From Pedobacter ghigonis (GTDB lineage: Bacteria > Bacteroidota > Bacteroidia > Sphingobacteriales > Sphingobacteriaceae), in assembly GCF_903166585.1 (NCBI RefSeq), contig NZ_CAESCM010000001.1, positions 565,079-629,078 of the forward strand: a stretch of DNA of 64,000 bases, read 5' to 3'. Positions 18,001-26,053 of the stretch are shown here, in pieces. Numbering within the stretch: the first letter of the stretch is position 1; each line of letters begins with the position of its first letter. The position numbers and the translations under genes are program-made. Under the pieces are notes generated by a model that was given only the letters and a program-made list of their open reading frames with translations, was not told the origin of the DNA and did no database searches.

Positions 18001-19006
18001 CCAGATCTGATTTGAGGTGATTAAACAAACGATCGTTCATAAAGCCTTTATCGCCCCCTACCTGGTTGCTCATGATATTTTCGAGGATTCCGGCTTCTTT
18101 GGCAAAACCTGCAAAGTAAATGCCTTCCTCGTCAGAAACGGTAACCGATTTTGGTGCCCTGAAACCGACTGATGATTGTTTGGCTCTGCCGAAAGGTAAA
18201 CCTAAACGCAGAATCGGTGTTGTATTGCCATGCTCATCCTGTATCCTGGCCGATTTAATGTGGCTGCGCGAATCGCGGTCGGGAATAATGGTATCGTCTG
18301 TTTTACGGCCAATCAGGTCTTCGATCTGATCTTCGGTCATCATGTTAATCTGGTTCCAGTTGATGATAAAACGCTGCGCAAGCACAAACGATCCGCCCAA
18401 ATGGCTAATGTCTTCGCCACCAATTAAAGTGTGTTTGGCAATGGTAATCGGATCCGAAGGATTATTCAGGTTTTCGGAAAAGCGGCAGCCCAGTACCTTA
18501 CCTTTATTGCCATCTTTCTGGTTGGATTTAGAGGCTGCATCTTGTGCAAAATAATGCTTGGTTACGCCTTTAAGTCCCTTAACCAAAAAATCGAGTACGA
18601 TCTCGCATGCCTGCTTGCTATCACTTTTAATGTGAAACCAGAGATCGCCTTCGGTATCATCGAAAACCCCTTTCGAGGCATCGAAAACATCAGAAGTAAA
18701 AGGATCATCTTTGGTTGGGAAATTAAGGTGCATTCCGCGTGGTAGGCTTAGCCCTTCTTTTTTACAGATAGCCGCCCAGTTTTTAAAAGAAATACCCAGT
18801 ACTACCGATGTATTTCTGTTAGCCAATACTTCGTTGGTATTGATTTCTTTCCGCACCGCAGCCATCAGTTCGGTAAGTTGTGGCCGGCTTACCGGTGTGT
18901 TTACCCAAAATGTGGTAAAAATAGCAAAAGGTGATGGGTACACTAATCCACGCTGGCAGTGTTTCCACACTTCGTCCAGCCTTTCTTCGAGTTTTAAGGT
19001 GTTCAT
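15080..19006 (-). CDS. DyP-type peroxidase / glycyl-radical-enzyme (PFL-like) fusion protein
   Basis: The 1308-residue cytoplasmic protein has no signal peptide. Residues about 60-320 match the DyP heme-peroxidase fold: SVVLGISFKNW, a DLWFHIKSD strand, RFSENLNNPSDP at the position of the F.DG..NP loop, GGSFVLAQRFI, LIGRKTDDTI, His249 (SRSHIK, expected heme ligand) and R267 before LGLPFG. In that loop Glu178-Asn179 replaces the usual Asp-Gly. Residues about 470-1290 match pyruvate formate-lyase-like glycyl radical enzymes: GGFSTLQPLEC and QLMGFGANTKFCPSP, with the catalytic-Cys motif DGCYEP (Cys876; compare GCVEP of dehydratase/lyase members). The C-terminal radical loop RTGGW (Gly1262) departs from the usual RV[SA]GY. 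The tail ends DISKCPFHHK. No radical-SAM activase gene is adjacent or elsewhere in the window. Domain assignments come from motif reading; the reaction is unknown. Confidence 0.8.
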   Translation of the reverse strand: MNTLKLEERLDEVWKHCQRGLVYPSPFAIFTTFWVNTPVSRPQLTELMAAVRKEINTNEVLANRNTSVVLGISFKNWAAICKKEGLSLPRGMHLNFPTKDDPFTSDVFDASKGVFDDTEGDLWFHIKSDSKQACEIVLDFLVKGLKGVTKHYFAQDAASKSNQKDGNKGKVLGCRFSENLNNPSDPITIAKHTLIGGEDISHLGGSFVLAQRFIINWNQINMMTEDQIEDLIGRKTDDTIIPDRDSRSHIKSARIQDEHGNTTPILRLGLPFGRAKQSSVGFRAPKSVTVSDEEGIYFAGFAKEAGILENIMSNQVGGDKGFMNDRLFNHLKSDLGGIFYIPSVDDLGLDEHPDYSNNFSHMEKGDWSKFPGVDWTRLDRHYQDASKNGLMYYSHQNYLFAMSTGINRHNHYFKTPSNRILSLLENIFSLWQDNWYFNRKQEEIKDDLQHYIKAYEGSDKPADIMKESIMVRKGWAVRLSLQLFSSADYGFRGRKIRFPDGTLHPYSAFIESKGECVYGSDTYRISPEEIIVGAMPNLSLGEGRYVMKYLSETERMDGFLSNLSEASGVGHVIPHYEKALQKGLQQMKTEVLAYEHKATTPELKDFYRSSYLSLQGITEYMQNYEKLARETAGKMAEGQAWEKANLLTIATRMKKLANDKPDTFVEAIQFIFTLHTCLHLNGEPTAIGRMDQLLQPYYEKDGISEDEAQEIIDAFYIKLDEKVQQNRIFMEDHQPFGNLAMGGASGPYPQGASLGQWIQQITVGGTIADGTADFAASKPAYNDLTKLFIRASGRLPLNAPCLSLRTRKDIPKEILEEAAHAVLSGGAHPILLNDEKIIEGLYRSGDNVGGELGHSHKNWNSAVSMQSAQNYACDGCYEPQFPGENWFSLGGFSTLQPLECALNQGRTYSSAGQSYLFGQNISLNSKPADQIKSFDELVKIYFQHFELLNRKAFNGQLMGFGANTKFCPSPILNVLMDDCLARGLDFYSGGTKYNIYGPCYISLSSAINSLYAIKVMVFDDKNAVTTLPELLECLCCDWGYKMTEPFISTLAGESRITSRSDRFKRLREIALSLPRYGRGHHEIDAFGDTIVGGIAKISVETFTKPLPQMYSALQNLAARYGTEEHPFGIQIQPGVGTFENHVEMGAWNGASADGRRLGTAVASDLSAAPSPMDLPVEHQYAGFEASLAGFEGEGTDLMTDGAPTDYNVNEDFPAERIVRVMQQFAEGHSSNILTITVASPDTYSQAVGSPEQFNLLRVRTGGWSNFFTSVFPLTQDQHRRRPVSTPEVMEKKEGDISKCPFHHKMAEG

Positions 19007-19092
19007 TGTTAGAGATGTTTATGTTTATAGATGGTTAAATCAGGCCTTATTTGCTATCGGAAGTTAGGCCAGCTACTAAGTAACCATATTTT

Positions 19093-19106
19093 TGTGTATT
19101 TACACA
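19093..19106. promoter_or_regulatory. Candidate operator upstream of the peroxidase/GRE fusion gene
   Basis: TGTGTA and TACACA form a perfect 6-bp inverted repeat separated by TT, 87 bp upstream of the fusion start. Size and symmetry suit a dimeric regulator, but it does not match the FNR or CRP consensus exactly. Confidence 0.3.
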
Positions 19107-19312
19107 CCGTATAAACACCCTATTTTTAACTACACATCTACTAACATAATATCTACATCGACTTAGGCATTTTCTCCTCCAATAATTATGCGTGAATTGG
19201 GATTTAGGTCTCAAAAGATCATCCCGGGCACCTCATAGAATCAGCTGGCAAATTGAATAAAAAATATTGGTTTGTTGGCCTTATCTGTTTTCTTTTTTTT
19301 ATTAAAATCGGT

Positions 19313-19322
19313 CAAACGTTTG
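19313..19322. promoter_or_regulatory. Candidate LacI-type operator upstream of the sulfatase gene
   Basis: CAAACGTTTG is a perfect 10-bp palindrome with a central CG, the usual form of LacI/GalR-family operators. It lies 69 bp upstream of the sulfatase start, where it could cover the -33 region. No LacI-family gene is present in the window. Confidence 0.35.
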
Positions 19323-19390
19323 CGTTATACTGACTTAAATATTTAATCTATCTTAGTGTAAAACAGCTATTAATTAATCGACTAACCAAA

Positions 19391-20959
19391 TTGAAAACAA
19401 CATTAAAAACCAGCAAGTTAATTCAGCATTCAATTGGTATGCTATTACTTTTAATAGGCTTAAATACTTTTGCGCAACAAAATAAAAGCAAGCCTAACAT
19501 CATTTTATTTTTAGTAGACGATATGGGCATTATGGACACCTCGGTTCCCTTTTGTACGGAAATGATGCCTTTGAATAAACGTTACCATACACCCAACATG
19601 GAGCGGCTGGCCAAACAAGGTATGAAATTTACCAATGCCTATGCCCAGCCGGTTTGTACGCCTACCAGAACAAGCCTGCTTAGTGGAATGAATGCGGCAC
19701 GTACCCACATCACCAACTGGACATCGCCCAATAAAAACGAGCCTACCGATGCCAAAGATGCCCAGTTTGCACCTTTAAACTGGAACATTAACGGATTAAG
19801 CAATGTTTCCAATACACCAAATACAGTTTATGCAACCACTTTCCCGCAATTGCTCAAAAATGCAGGTTATCATACCATCCATGTAGGCAAAGCACATTGG
19901 GGATCGATGGGTACACCCGGTGCAAGCCCTTATAACCTGGGCTTTATGGTCAATATTGCAGGCCATTCGGCAGGTCACCCTCAAAGTTACCTCTCCGAGC
20001 AACGTTATGGCAATTTACCCGGCAAAGCACAGGCGCAGGCCGTACCCGATTTGCAGGAGTACTACAATACCGGCACTTTCTTAACTGAAGCTTTAACCTT
20101 AGAGGCCAAAAAAGCGATGGAAACGCCCATTGCCAGAAAAGAACCTTTTTATTTAAACCTAGCGCATTATGCCGTGCATGTGCCCCTTATGGCCGATAAA
20201 CGTTTTGTACAGCGATATTACGATGCCGGTTTAGATAGCGCCGAAGCAAAGTATGCCAGTATGGTGGAAGGCATGGATAAAAGTTTAGGCGATATTATGG
20301 ACTTCCTGACGGAGAAAGGAATAGCAGACAATACCATTATTATTTTCATGAGCGATAACGGTGGTTTAGATGCACACGGCCGTGGAGGGGATGCAAATAC
20401 CCACAACTCCCCCTTCCGCTCGGGAAAAGGATCGGTATATGAAGGCGGTATCCGCGAACCGATGCTGGTAAAATGGCCCGGCGTTACCAAGGAACAAAGC
20501 GTTAACAGCAATCCGGTCATTATCGACGATTTTTTCCCCACCATACTCGATTGGGCAGGTATAAAGGATAAAAAAACGATTCAAAAACTGGATGGGTTAA
20601 GTTTAGTGCCTACTTTAAAAAATTCTGCAGTTAAACTTCACGACCGGCCACTTATTTTTCATTACCCTAACAAGTGGACCAATGAAAAAGATGAACAGCT
20701 TTTGGGTATAAACTATTACAGTGCATTACGATACGGCCAATGGAAACTGATTTACCGCATGCGCAACCAGTCCCTTGAACTTTATGATTTAAGCAAGGAT
20801 ATTTCAGAGCAAAACAATCTGGCAGCAGCAAATCCTGCCGAAACTAAAAGGCTTGCTAACATTTTAGGGAAAGCCCTGAAGGAACGAGGCGCGCAAATGC
20901 CTATTGAAAGCAACACATCCAAACCAGTTCCGTTTCCGGATGAAATAACCATACATTAA
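19391..20959 (+). CDS. Secreted Cys-type sulfatase (arylsulfatase A family)
   Basis: The 522-residue protein starts at TTG 19391; no in-frame ATG lies nearby upstream and the TTG is followed directly by a signal peptide (LIQHSIGMLLLLIGLNTFA). Sulfatase marks are the metal-binding LVDDMG (41-46), CTPTR (Cys89, the C-x-[PSA]-x-R site converted to formylglycine), HVGKAHWG and a second metal site FMSDNGG. The C-terminal YDLSKDISEQNNLA is typical of the family. The enzyme removes sulfate esters, probably from host or algal-type glycans. A formylglycine-generating anSME would be needed and is not in this window. No Sus genes are adjacent; a LacI-like palindrome lies upstream. Confidence 0.92.
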   Translation: MKTTLKTSKLIQHSIGMLLLLIGLNTFAQQNKSKPNIILFLVDDMGIMDTSVPFCTEMMPLNKRYHTPNMERLAKQGMKFTNAYAQPVCTPTRTSLLSGMNAARTHITNWTSPNKNEPTDAKDAQFAPLNWNINGLSNVSNTPNTVYATTFPQLLKNAGYHTIHVGKAHWGSMGTPGASPYNLGFMVNIAGHSAGHPQSYLSEQRYGNLPGKAQAQAVPDLQEYYNTGTFLTEALTLEAKKAMETPIARKEPFYLNLAHYAVHVPLMADKRFVQRYYDAGLDSAEAKYASMVEGMDKSLGDIMDFLTEKGIADNTIIIFMSDNGGLDAHGRGGDANTHNSPFRSGKGSVYEGGIREPMLVKWPGVTKEQSVNSNPVIIDDFFPTILDWAGIKDKKTIQKLDGLSLVPTLKNSAVKLHDRPLIFHYPNKWTNEKDEQLLGINYYSALRYGQWKLIYRMRNQSLELYDLSKDISEQNNLAAANPAETKRLANILGKALKERGAQMPIESNTSKPVPFPDEITIH

Positions 20960-21109
20960 AACAATTTAAAAGAGATTAAACTTCCTAACTCATATTTATC
21001 CTATACAACAGAACCATTCTAAATAGCGCCATGCAGCTTAGCTTAACATATACTTTAATTTTTCGCAACATAGCCAATGTAATTTTGCCTCAAACGGAAA
21101 ACAAAACTT

Positions 21110-22600
21110 ATGAACAAAACGCTATTAAAGCAAAAGGCACTAGCCTTTGCTGTTGCTGCATTCGTTACTTCTACAATAGTAATCAGTGCCTGTAAAAAAA
21201 ACAATGAACCGGAAACACCAGAAACCACTACTCCGGTTACGTTAAAAGATTATTCGGTAAACCCATCATTGGTAAAAGCAATGCCTGGTTTCGAAAGCCT
21301 TAACATTACTACACTAATCAGCTCGGATGATGTATTGCCTGAGTCGCCTAATTTTATTTTTGGTGCGCAACCTGACGGAGCAGGAATTATTAAAAACCCT
21401 GCTGGCGAAGGTTTCATTATGATTAACAACCACGAAATCCTTCAATCGGTATCGCGTGTTTACTTAGATAAAAATTTTAAACCTGTAAAAGGAGAATACA
21501 TTGTAGATTCTGATGGTGGTATGACCCGTCTTTGTTCTGCTACAATGGCAACGCCGGAAGAACATGGTTTTGCTAAACCGGTTTTCTTAACTGCGGGCGA
21601 AAGTGGTGCAGAATCGATGATTCATGCCATCGATCCACTTGCAGCTGCTGATAAAAAGAATAAACAAAGAACCGTTAGTGCTTTGGGCAGATGGAGTGCC
21701 GAAAATGCCGTACCGCTACCTAAAGGAGCATTTGCAGGTAAAACGGTAATCATGATTGGCGAAGATGAAACAGACGGACAGCTGGCCATGTACGTATCTA
21801 ACACCCAGGGAGATTTGGAAAACGGCAAGTTATATGTAATGAAACGCAGCAATAACGACCCTATTGAAACCAACATGGATAAAGGACAAACTTACGATGT
21901 GGAGTTTGTAGAACTTGACAATGTAAAAAGCAGTACCGGTGCGCAGTTGCAGCAGCAAACTATTGACAAAAAAGCTTTAATGTTAGCGCGTGTTGAAGAT
22001 ATCGATTACAGAAAAGGTAGTGCAGCAAACGGACGTGAAGTATATTTTACTGCAACCGGTGTTAGCCAGGGCGATAAAATTACGCCTGTAAGCGGCAAAA
22101 CCATGTGGGGCCGTGTGTACAAATTGGTGCTTGATGCAAGCAACCCGCTAAAAGGTAAACTGGAAGTTGCTGTTGATGGTAACGATAATCCGGGAAAAAG
22201 CATTGTAAACCCTGATAATCTTTGCGTTACTGAAAACTACGTGTACATTCAGGAAGATGGCGATTCGTTTTACAAAAACAACGATCACGATGGAACCATC
22301 TGGCAGTTTGCGATGGCTTCAAAATCGTTAAAACCGATGTTACAGATGAACCACCGCAGAACAGATGCTACTTTTAATGCGAAATACAATCCATCAAACA
22401 GCACATTATTAAGTAGCTGGGAGTATGGCGCCATGTATGATATCTCGACTTTAACAGGCATTCCAGATACCTTTATCGTTAATTTACACCCACACACCTG
22501 GACAAACGATAAATACAAAAATGCCGATGGTGGTACAACCAGATTAGTAAACAATAACGAAGGTGGACAAGTAGTAATTGTTCGCGGCGTTTCAAAATAA
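21110..22600 (+). CDS. PhoX-like (DUF839) lipoprotein
   Basis: The 496-residue protein has a lipoprotein signal (FVTSTIVISACKK, acceptor Cys at about 28). The body resembles the PhoX/DUF839 beta-propeller family: GFIMINNHEI, DSDGGMTRL, GEDETDGQLAMYVSN, LMLARVEDIDYRKG, FTATGVSQGDK, MWGRVYKLVLD, NPDNLCVT and YIQEDGDS. PhoX enzymes are Ca/Fe-dependent alkaline phosphatases, but several Bacteroidota members of the family have no proven phosphatase activity. It is the first of two plus-strand genes, the second being a cytochrome c peroxidase, but a terminator-like hairpin separates them. Confidence 0.75.
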   Translation: MNKTLLKQKALAFAVAAFVTSTIVISACKKNNEPETPETTTPVTLKDYSVNPSLVKAMPGFESLNITTLISSDDVLPESPNFIFGAQPDGAGIIKNPAGEGFIMINNHEILQSVSRVYLDKNFKPVKGEYIVDSDGGMTRLCSATMATPEEHGFAKPVFLTAGESGAESMIHAIDPLAAADKKNKQRTVSALGRWSAENAVPLPKGAFAGKTVIMIGEDETDGQLAMYVSNTQGDLENGKLYVMKRSNNDPIETNMDKGQTYDVEFVELDNVKSSTGAQLQQQTIDKKALMLARVEDIDYRKGSAANGREVYFTATGVSQGDKITPVSGKTMWGRVYKLVLDASNPLKGKLEVAVDGNDNPGKSIVNPDNLCVTENYVYIQEDGDSFYKNNDHDGTIWQFAMASKSLKPMLQMNHRRTDATFNAKYNPSNSTLLSSWEYGAMYDISTLTGIPDTFIVNLHPHTWTNDKYKNADGGTTRLVNNNEGGQVVIVRGVSK

Positions 22601-22618
22601 CCCAAAAATGCTTTCATT

Positions 22619-22649
22619 TCCCTTTCGGCAGTAGCTGGAAGGGATTTTT
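22619..22649 (+). terminator. Hairpin terminator after the PhoX-like gene
   Basis: TCCCTT at 22619-22624 pairs with AAGGGA at 22639-22644, followed by TTTTT. It lies 19 bp past the stop at 22600 and 26 bp before the next ATG. Confidence 0.55.
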
Positions 22650-22674
22650 CTATTTTATTTCAACCTACCCAAAT

Positions 22675-24465
22675 ATGCCAGGCCTTAAAAAAGTTGTCTT
22701 TTGCGCTTCACTAATAACCTTCACTACGCTGCTATCTATTTTCTGCAAAACAGAAACCAAATCAGCACCGGAACAGGTTAAGGCAGACTTTGACCAGCAG
22801 CTTATTGAACTTCAAACTATTGTTGATCAAAAATTATTTAAGGCCGTTCAGGATCTTAACGAAAAGGCAATTAAACAATCCTTTTTACTGGCCAGGGCAA
22901 AATATAAGCAGCTGGAGTATTATATCGAATATTTTTTCCCTTCAACAGCGGTTATGCTTAATGGCGCACCCATTGATGAAATTGAACTGGGCGAAAACCT
23001 GATCGAAAACCCAACGGGCTTTCAGGTAATGGAGGAAATAATTTATGAAGAACCATCAAAGGAAAACCGCCTGGAGTTATTAAACGAGATAAAAAAAATG
23101 CAGCTAAACCTGCAGCGGGTTAGCCGTTTTAATGAGCAATACCAACTTACCGATGCACAACTATTTGATGCCATACGGCTGGAAATTTTCAGGATTACCA
23201 GTTTGGGCATTACCGGTTTTGATACACCAGCGGCCTTACAGGCAATCCCAGAAACGGCATCTGCTCTAAAAGGAATTGAAGACGTATTAGTGAAATATGA
23301 TGCCTCGGCAAATAAAGCAATAGCTCCTGCCATTGCCTATCTGGATAAAAACCCTAATTTCAATAGCTTTGACAGGTTAACTTTTATAACAGCTTACCTC
23401 GATCCGATCAGTAAACACATCAACCTGCTTCGGATAGAGAAAAAAATACCAACTGCTGCTAGTGGCTCTGCATTGCACGATGATGCGGTAACTATGTTCC
23501 AGCCAAATGCTTTTAACGTAAATAAATTTGTGGGTAACAGCACCTTATTTATTAACGACGACAAGATTGCACTTGGCAAAACCCTATTTAACGATCCGGT
23601 ACTTTCTAACGGAGGCAAGCGCAGCTGTGCCAGCTGCCATCACCAATCGCTCGCTTTTACCGATGGTTTAACCAAAGCAGCTGCAATATCAAAAGGTGAA
23701 ACCTTATTGAGAAATACCCCAACGTTAACCTATGCAGGCTTGCAACGCGGGTTCTTTTACGATTTAAAAGCAGGCACTCTTGAAGATCAGGCACTGGACG
23801 TGGTTCACCACAAACAGGAAATGGATGGTTCACTCGCACAGGCTTCAGCACGGATCAACACTTCGAAAACTTACTCAACCTTATTTCAAAAGGCCTACCA
23901 GGATAAGACAGGCAAGGTTGATCCTTGGAAAATCCAGCATGCACTGGCTTCTTATATCCGGTCCCTATCGCCTTTTAACTCAAAGTTTGATCGTTATATG
24001 CGGGGTGATAAAAAACAACTTAATGAGGAAGAAAAGAAGGGATTTAATCTGTTTATGGGGAAAGCTAAATGCGGTAGTTGTCATTTTGCGCCACTTTTTA
24101 ATGGCACACCAGCTCCCCTGTTCATTAAAAGTGAAGCAGAGGTTCTGGGGGTACCTGCAAGCACCGATACCATAAAACCAAAAATAGACCAGGATCTGGG
24201 ACGTTACGCGCTGTATGCTTATCCACAATACAAGCATGCCTTTAAAACTTCTACTTTACGCAACATTACCAAAACAGCACCTTACATGCACAATGGGGTG
24301 TATAAAACACTGGAGCAGGTTATGGATTTCTATAATCGCGGCGGAGGTGCTGGAATGGGGATAACTGTTGATAACCAAACTTTAGCTGCCGATAAACTGA
24401 ATTTAAGTAACACGGAGATTAAACAGATTATTGCCTTTCTAGGTACGTTAGAAGATTTGCATTAA
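22675..24465 (+). CDS. Di-heme cytochrome c peroxidase (MauG/CcpA family) with N-terminal helical domain
   Basis: The 596-residue exported protein has an N-terminal membrane-targeting stretch; Cys24 (SIFCK) could be lipidated. Residues about 35-260 form a helix-rich domain (FLLARAKYKQLEYYIEYFFP, NPTGFQVMEEIIYE) of imelysin-like appearance. The di-heme peroxidase part follows. Heme motif 1 is CASCHH (Cys318-His322) after GKTLFNDPVLSNGG, and heme motif 2 is CGSCHF in the second half. It ends with ITKTAPYMHNG, the usual TAPYMHNG motif before the C-terminus. The CCP part has normal length; the N-terminal domain makes it about 1.7 times longer than simple CCPs. It probably reduces peroxide in the periplasm. 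Confidence 0.9.
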   Translation: MPGLKKVVFCASLITFTTLLSIFCKTETKSAPEQVKADFDQQLIELQTIVDQKLFKAVQDLNEKAIKQSFLLARAKYKQLEYYIEYFFPSTAVMLNGAPIDEIELGENLIENPTGFQVMEEIIYEEPSKENRLELLNEIKKMQLNLQRVSRFNEQYQLTDAQLFDAIRLEIFRITSLGITGFDTPAALQAIPETASALKGIEDVLVKYDASANKAIAPAIAYLDKNPNFNSFDRLTFITAYLDPISKHINLLRIEKKIPTAASGSALHDDAVTMFQPNAFNVNKFVGNSTLFINDDKIALGKTLFNDPVLSNGGKRSCASCHHQSLAFTDGLTKAAAISKGETLLRNTPTLTYAGLQRGFFYDLKAGTLEDQALDVVHHKQEMDGSLAQASARINTSKTYSTLFQKAYQDKTGKVDPWKIQHALASYIRSLSPFNSKFDRYMRGDKKQLNEEEKKGFNLFMGKAKCGSCHFAPLFNGTPAPLFIKSEAEVLGVPASTDTIKPKIDQDLGRYALYAYPQYKHAFKTSTLRNITKTAPYMHNGVYKTLEQVMDFYNRGGGAGMGITVDNQTLAADKLNLSNTEIKQIIAFLGTLEDLH

Positions 24466-24579
24466 TTTTCATGCCACTGATGCGCAGAAGCCACCGAGGA
24501 TTAGTGATTTTTAATCCCCCCTACTTTGCAGGCTTTGCACCTAACTTTGCATGCTTTGCGGTTAAAACTGGCAATTAAA

Positions 24580-25263
24580 CTACAATAAATCCTTCAACAC
24601 CACCCAAACATTTTCGGCCAGGATCTTATCTCCTTCTGCAGTTGGATGAATACCATCAGCCTGGTTTAATTTCGGTACGCCACCTACCTTATCCAGCAAA
24701 AACGGGATCAGTTTCATTTCGTTTTTCTGTGCCAGTACCGGAAAAATATTCTTAAAATCGGCAGCATATTTAGCACCCATGCTCGGCGGTACCTGCATAC
24801 CAGCCAATACAAGTTTGGCATCAGGATATTTAGCCTTCACCCGGTCAACAATATCCTGCAGGTTTTTAATGGTTTGCGCTACAGGCAGGCCCCTTAAACC
24901 ATCATTAGCGCCCAGTTCGAGCACAAAGATACTCACTGGCTGTTTCAGCAACCAGTCAATCCTTCCCTTGCCCCCGGCAGAAGTTTCGCCACTTAAACCG
25001 CCATTAATAACCTTGTAAGGCAATTTTAACGAGTCGATTTTATTCTGGATCAAAGCAGGAAAAGCTTCCGAAGGATCGAGCCCCATACCTGCTGTTAAAC
25101 TCGTGCCAAAAAAGAGAATATTTTTTTGATCCTGGCTTATTGCAACCTTTTTTTGGTCAGCCGAATCTAAAGTTTTAACCTTATCGTTTTTGCTTTGCCC
25201 GTTACCACAGCCCAGCAGTGCAATTCCTAAAACAAATAGGCCTATAATGCGTTTTCGTAACAT
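24580..25263 (-). CDS. TesA-like SGNH/GDSL esterase lipoprotein (arylesterase)
   Basis: The 227-residue protein has a lipobox ALLGC (Cys19) and an SGNH hydrolase domain. Block I is FFGTSLTAG (catalytic Ser55), then GLSGETSAGGKGRI (Gly block), ELGANDGLRG (Asn block) and DGIHPTAEG (catalytic Asp/His). It is the counterpart of TesA acyl-CoA thioesterase/lysophospholipase L1, here with a lipid anchor instead of a cleaved signal. It is divergent from the YbbA/YbbP-like ABC genes, an arrangement also found in Proteobacteria. Confidence 0.9.
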   Translation of the reverse strand: MLRKRIIGLFVLGIALLGCGNGQSKNDKVKTLDSADQKKVAISQDQKNILFFGTSLTAGMGLDPSEAFPALIQNKIDSLKLPYKVINGGLSGETSAGGKGRIDWLLKQPVSIFVLELGANDGLRGLPVAQTIKNLQDIVDRVKAKYPDAKLVLAGMQVPPSMGAKYAADFKNIFPVLAQKNEMKLIPFLLDKVGGVPKLNQADGIHPTAEGDKILAENVWVVLKDLL

Positions 25264-25363
25264 ATTTAACCGGTGTATATCTAATTATAAAATATTATCT
25301 TAACAGGCAACATCCTGTTATGTTTGGCAAAAATCTATACGCAAACCCTAAAAACATCAGCTA

Positions 25364-26053
25364 TTGGAAAGCATATTGAACATCCGAAATGTAAGCAAAA
25401 TTTACCAAAGTGCCGGGCGCGAATTAACCGTTCTCGATCAGATTAATTTTTCCATCATTGCAGGCTCAACAGTCGCCATAACCGGTCCTTCAGGAAGCGG
25501 CAAGACTACCTTGCTGGGTTTGTGTGCAGGCCTCGACAGGGCCAGTGGTGGTACCGTAGAATTGAATGGGATCGCACTCGAAAAATTAAACGAAGATGAG
25601 CGCGCTGCAGTAAGGAATCAATATGTTGGATTCATTTTTCAGAATTTTCAGTTGTTGCCAACCTTAACTGCATTAGAAAATGTAATGGTTCCGTTGGAAT
25701 TAAGGGGAGCAAAAAACATCAGGGCGCATGCTTTAGAACTGCTGGATAAAGTTGGACTGGCCGATCGCGCGCAACACTACCCCGTACAATTATCGGGTGG
25801 AGAACAGCAGCGGGTTTCGCTGGCCAGGGCCTTTTCCAATCAGCCGGCCATTCTTTTTGCCGACGAGCCTACGGGTAATCTCGATGCCGAAACCAGCGAG
25901 AAAGTAATTAAACTGCTTTTCGATTTAAATAAAGATGCCGGAACTACCCTGATCATTGTAACCCACGATCTTGAACTGGCAGCCCGCACATCGAGAACCA
26001 TCAAAATAAAAGGAGGCGTAATCCTTTCTGACGAAAACCCGACTTATGCATAG
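25364..26053 (+). CDS. ABC transporter ATPase, YbbA/LolD-like
   Basis: The 229-residue ATPase starts at TTG 25364 (MESILNIRNVSKIY); no in-frame ATG occurs before the conserved N-terminus. Walker A is GPSGSGKT, the Q-loop FQNFQLLPTLTALENV, the signature LSGGEQQR, Walker B ILFADEPTGNLD and the switch His lies in VTHD. It belongs to the MacB/LolD class that works with FtsX-type permeases. Its stop overlaps the permease start by 8 nt, so the two are translationally coupled. Confidence 0.93.
   Translation: MESILNIRNVSKIYQSAGRELTVLDQINFSIIAGSTVAITGPSGSGKTTLLGLCAGLDRASGGTVELNGIALEKLNEDERAAVRNQYVGFIFQNFQLLPTLTALENVMVPLELRGAKNIRAHALELLDKVGLADRAQHYPVQLSGGEQQRVSLARAFSNQPAILFADEPTGNLDAETSEKVIKLLFDLNKDAGTTLIIVTHDLELAARTSRTIKIKGGVILSDENPTYA

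Larger units (their letters stand above)
19007..19390. other. Divergent intergenic region between the fusion gene and the sulfatase gene
   Basis: This 384-bp gap must hold promoters for both directions. It contains a TGTGTA-TT-TACACA inverted repeat (19093-19106), closer to the fusion gene, and a CAAACGTTTG palindrome (19313-19322), closer to the sulfatase. No repeat element or extra gene was seen. Confidence 0.5.

Noticed and set aside
15319..19067. Plus-strand frames antisense to the peroxidase/GRE fusion
   Set aside because: Strong protein motifs on the minus strand through the full length; the antisense frames have none.
24466..24579. CTTTGCAGGCTTTGCACC / CTTTGCATGCTTTGCGG repeats as regulator sites
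   Set aside because: They lie between convergent stops (24465 and 24580), so a promoter function is unlikely; probably another degenerate intergenic repeat.
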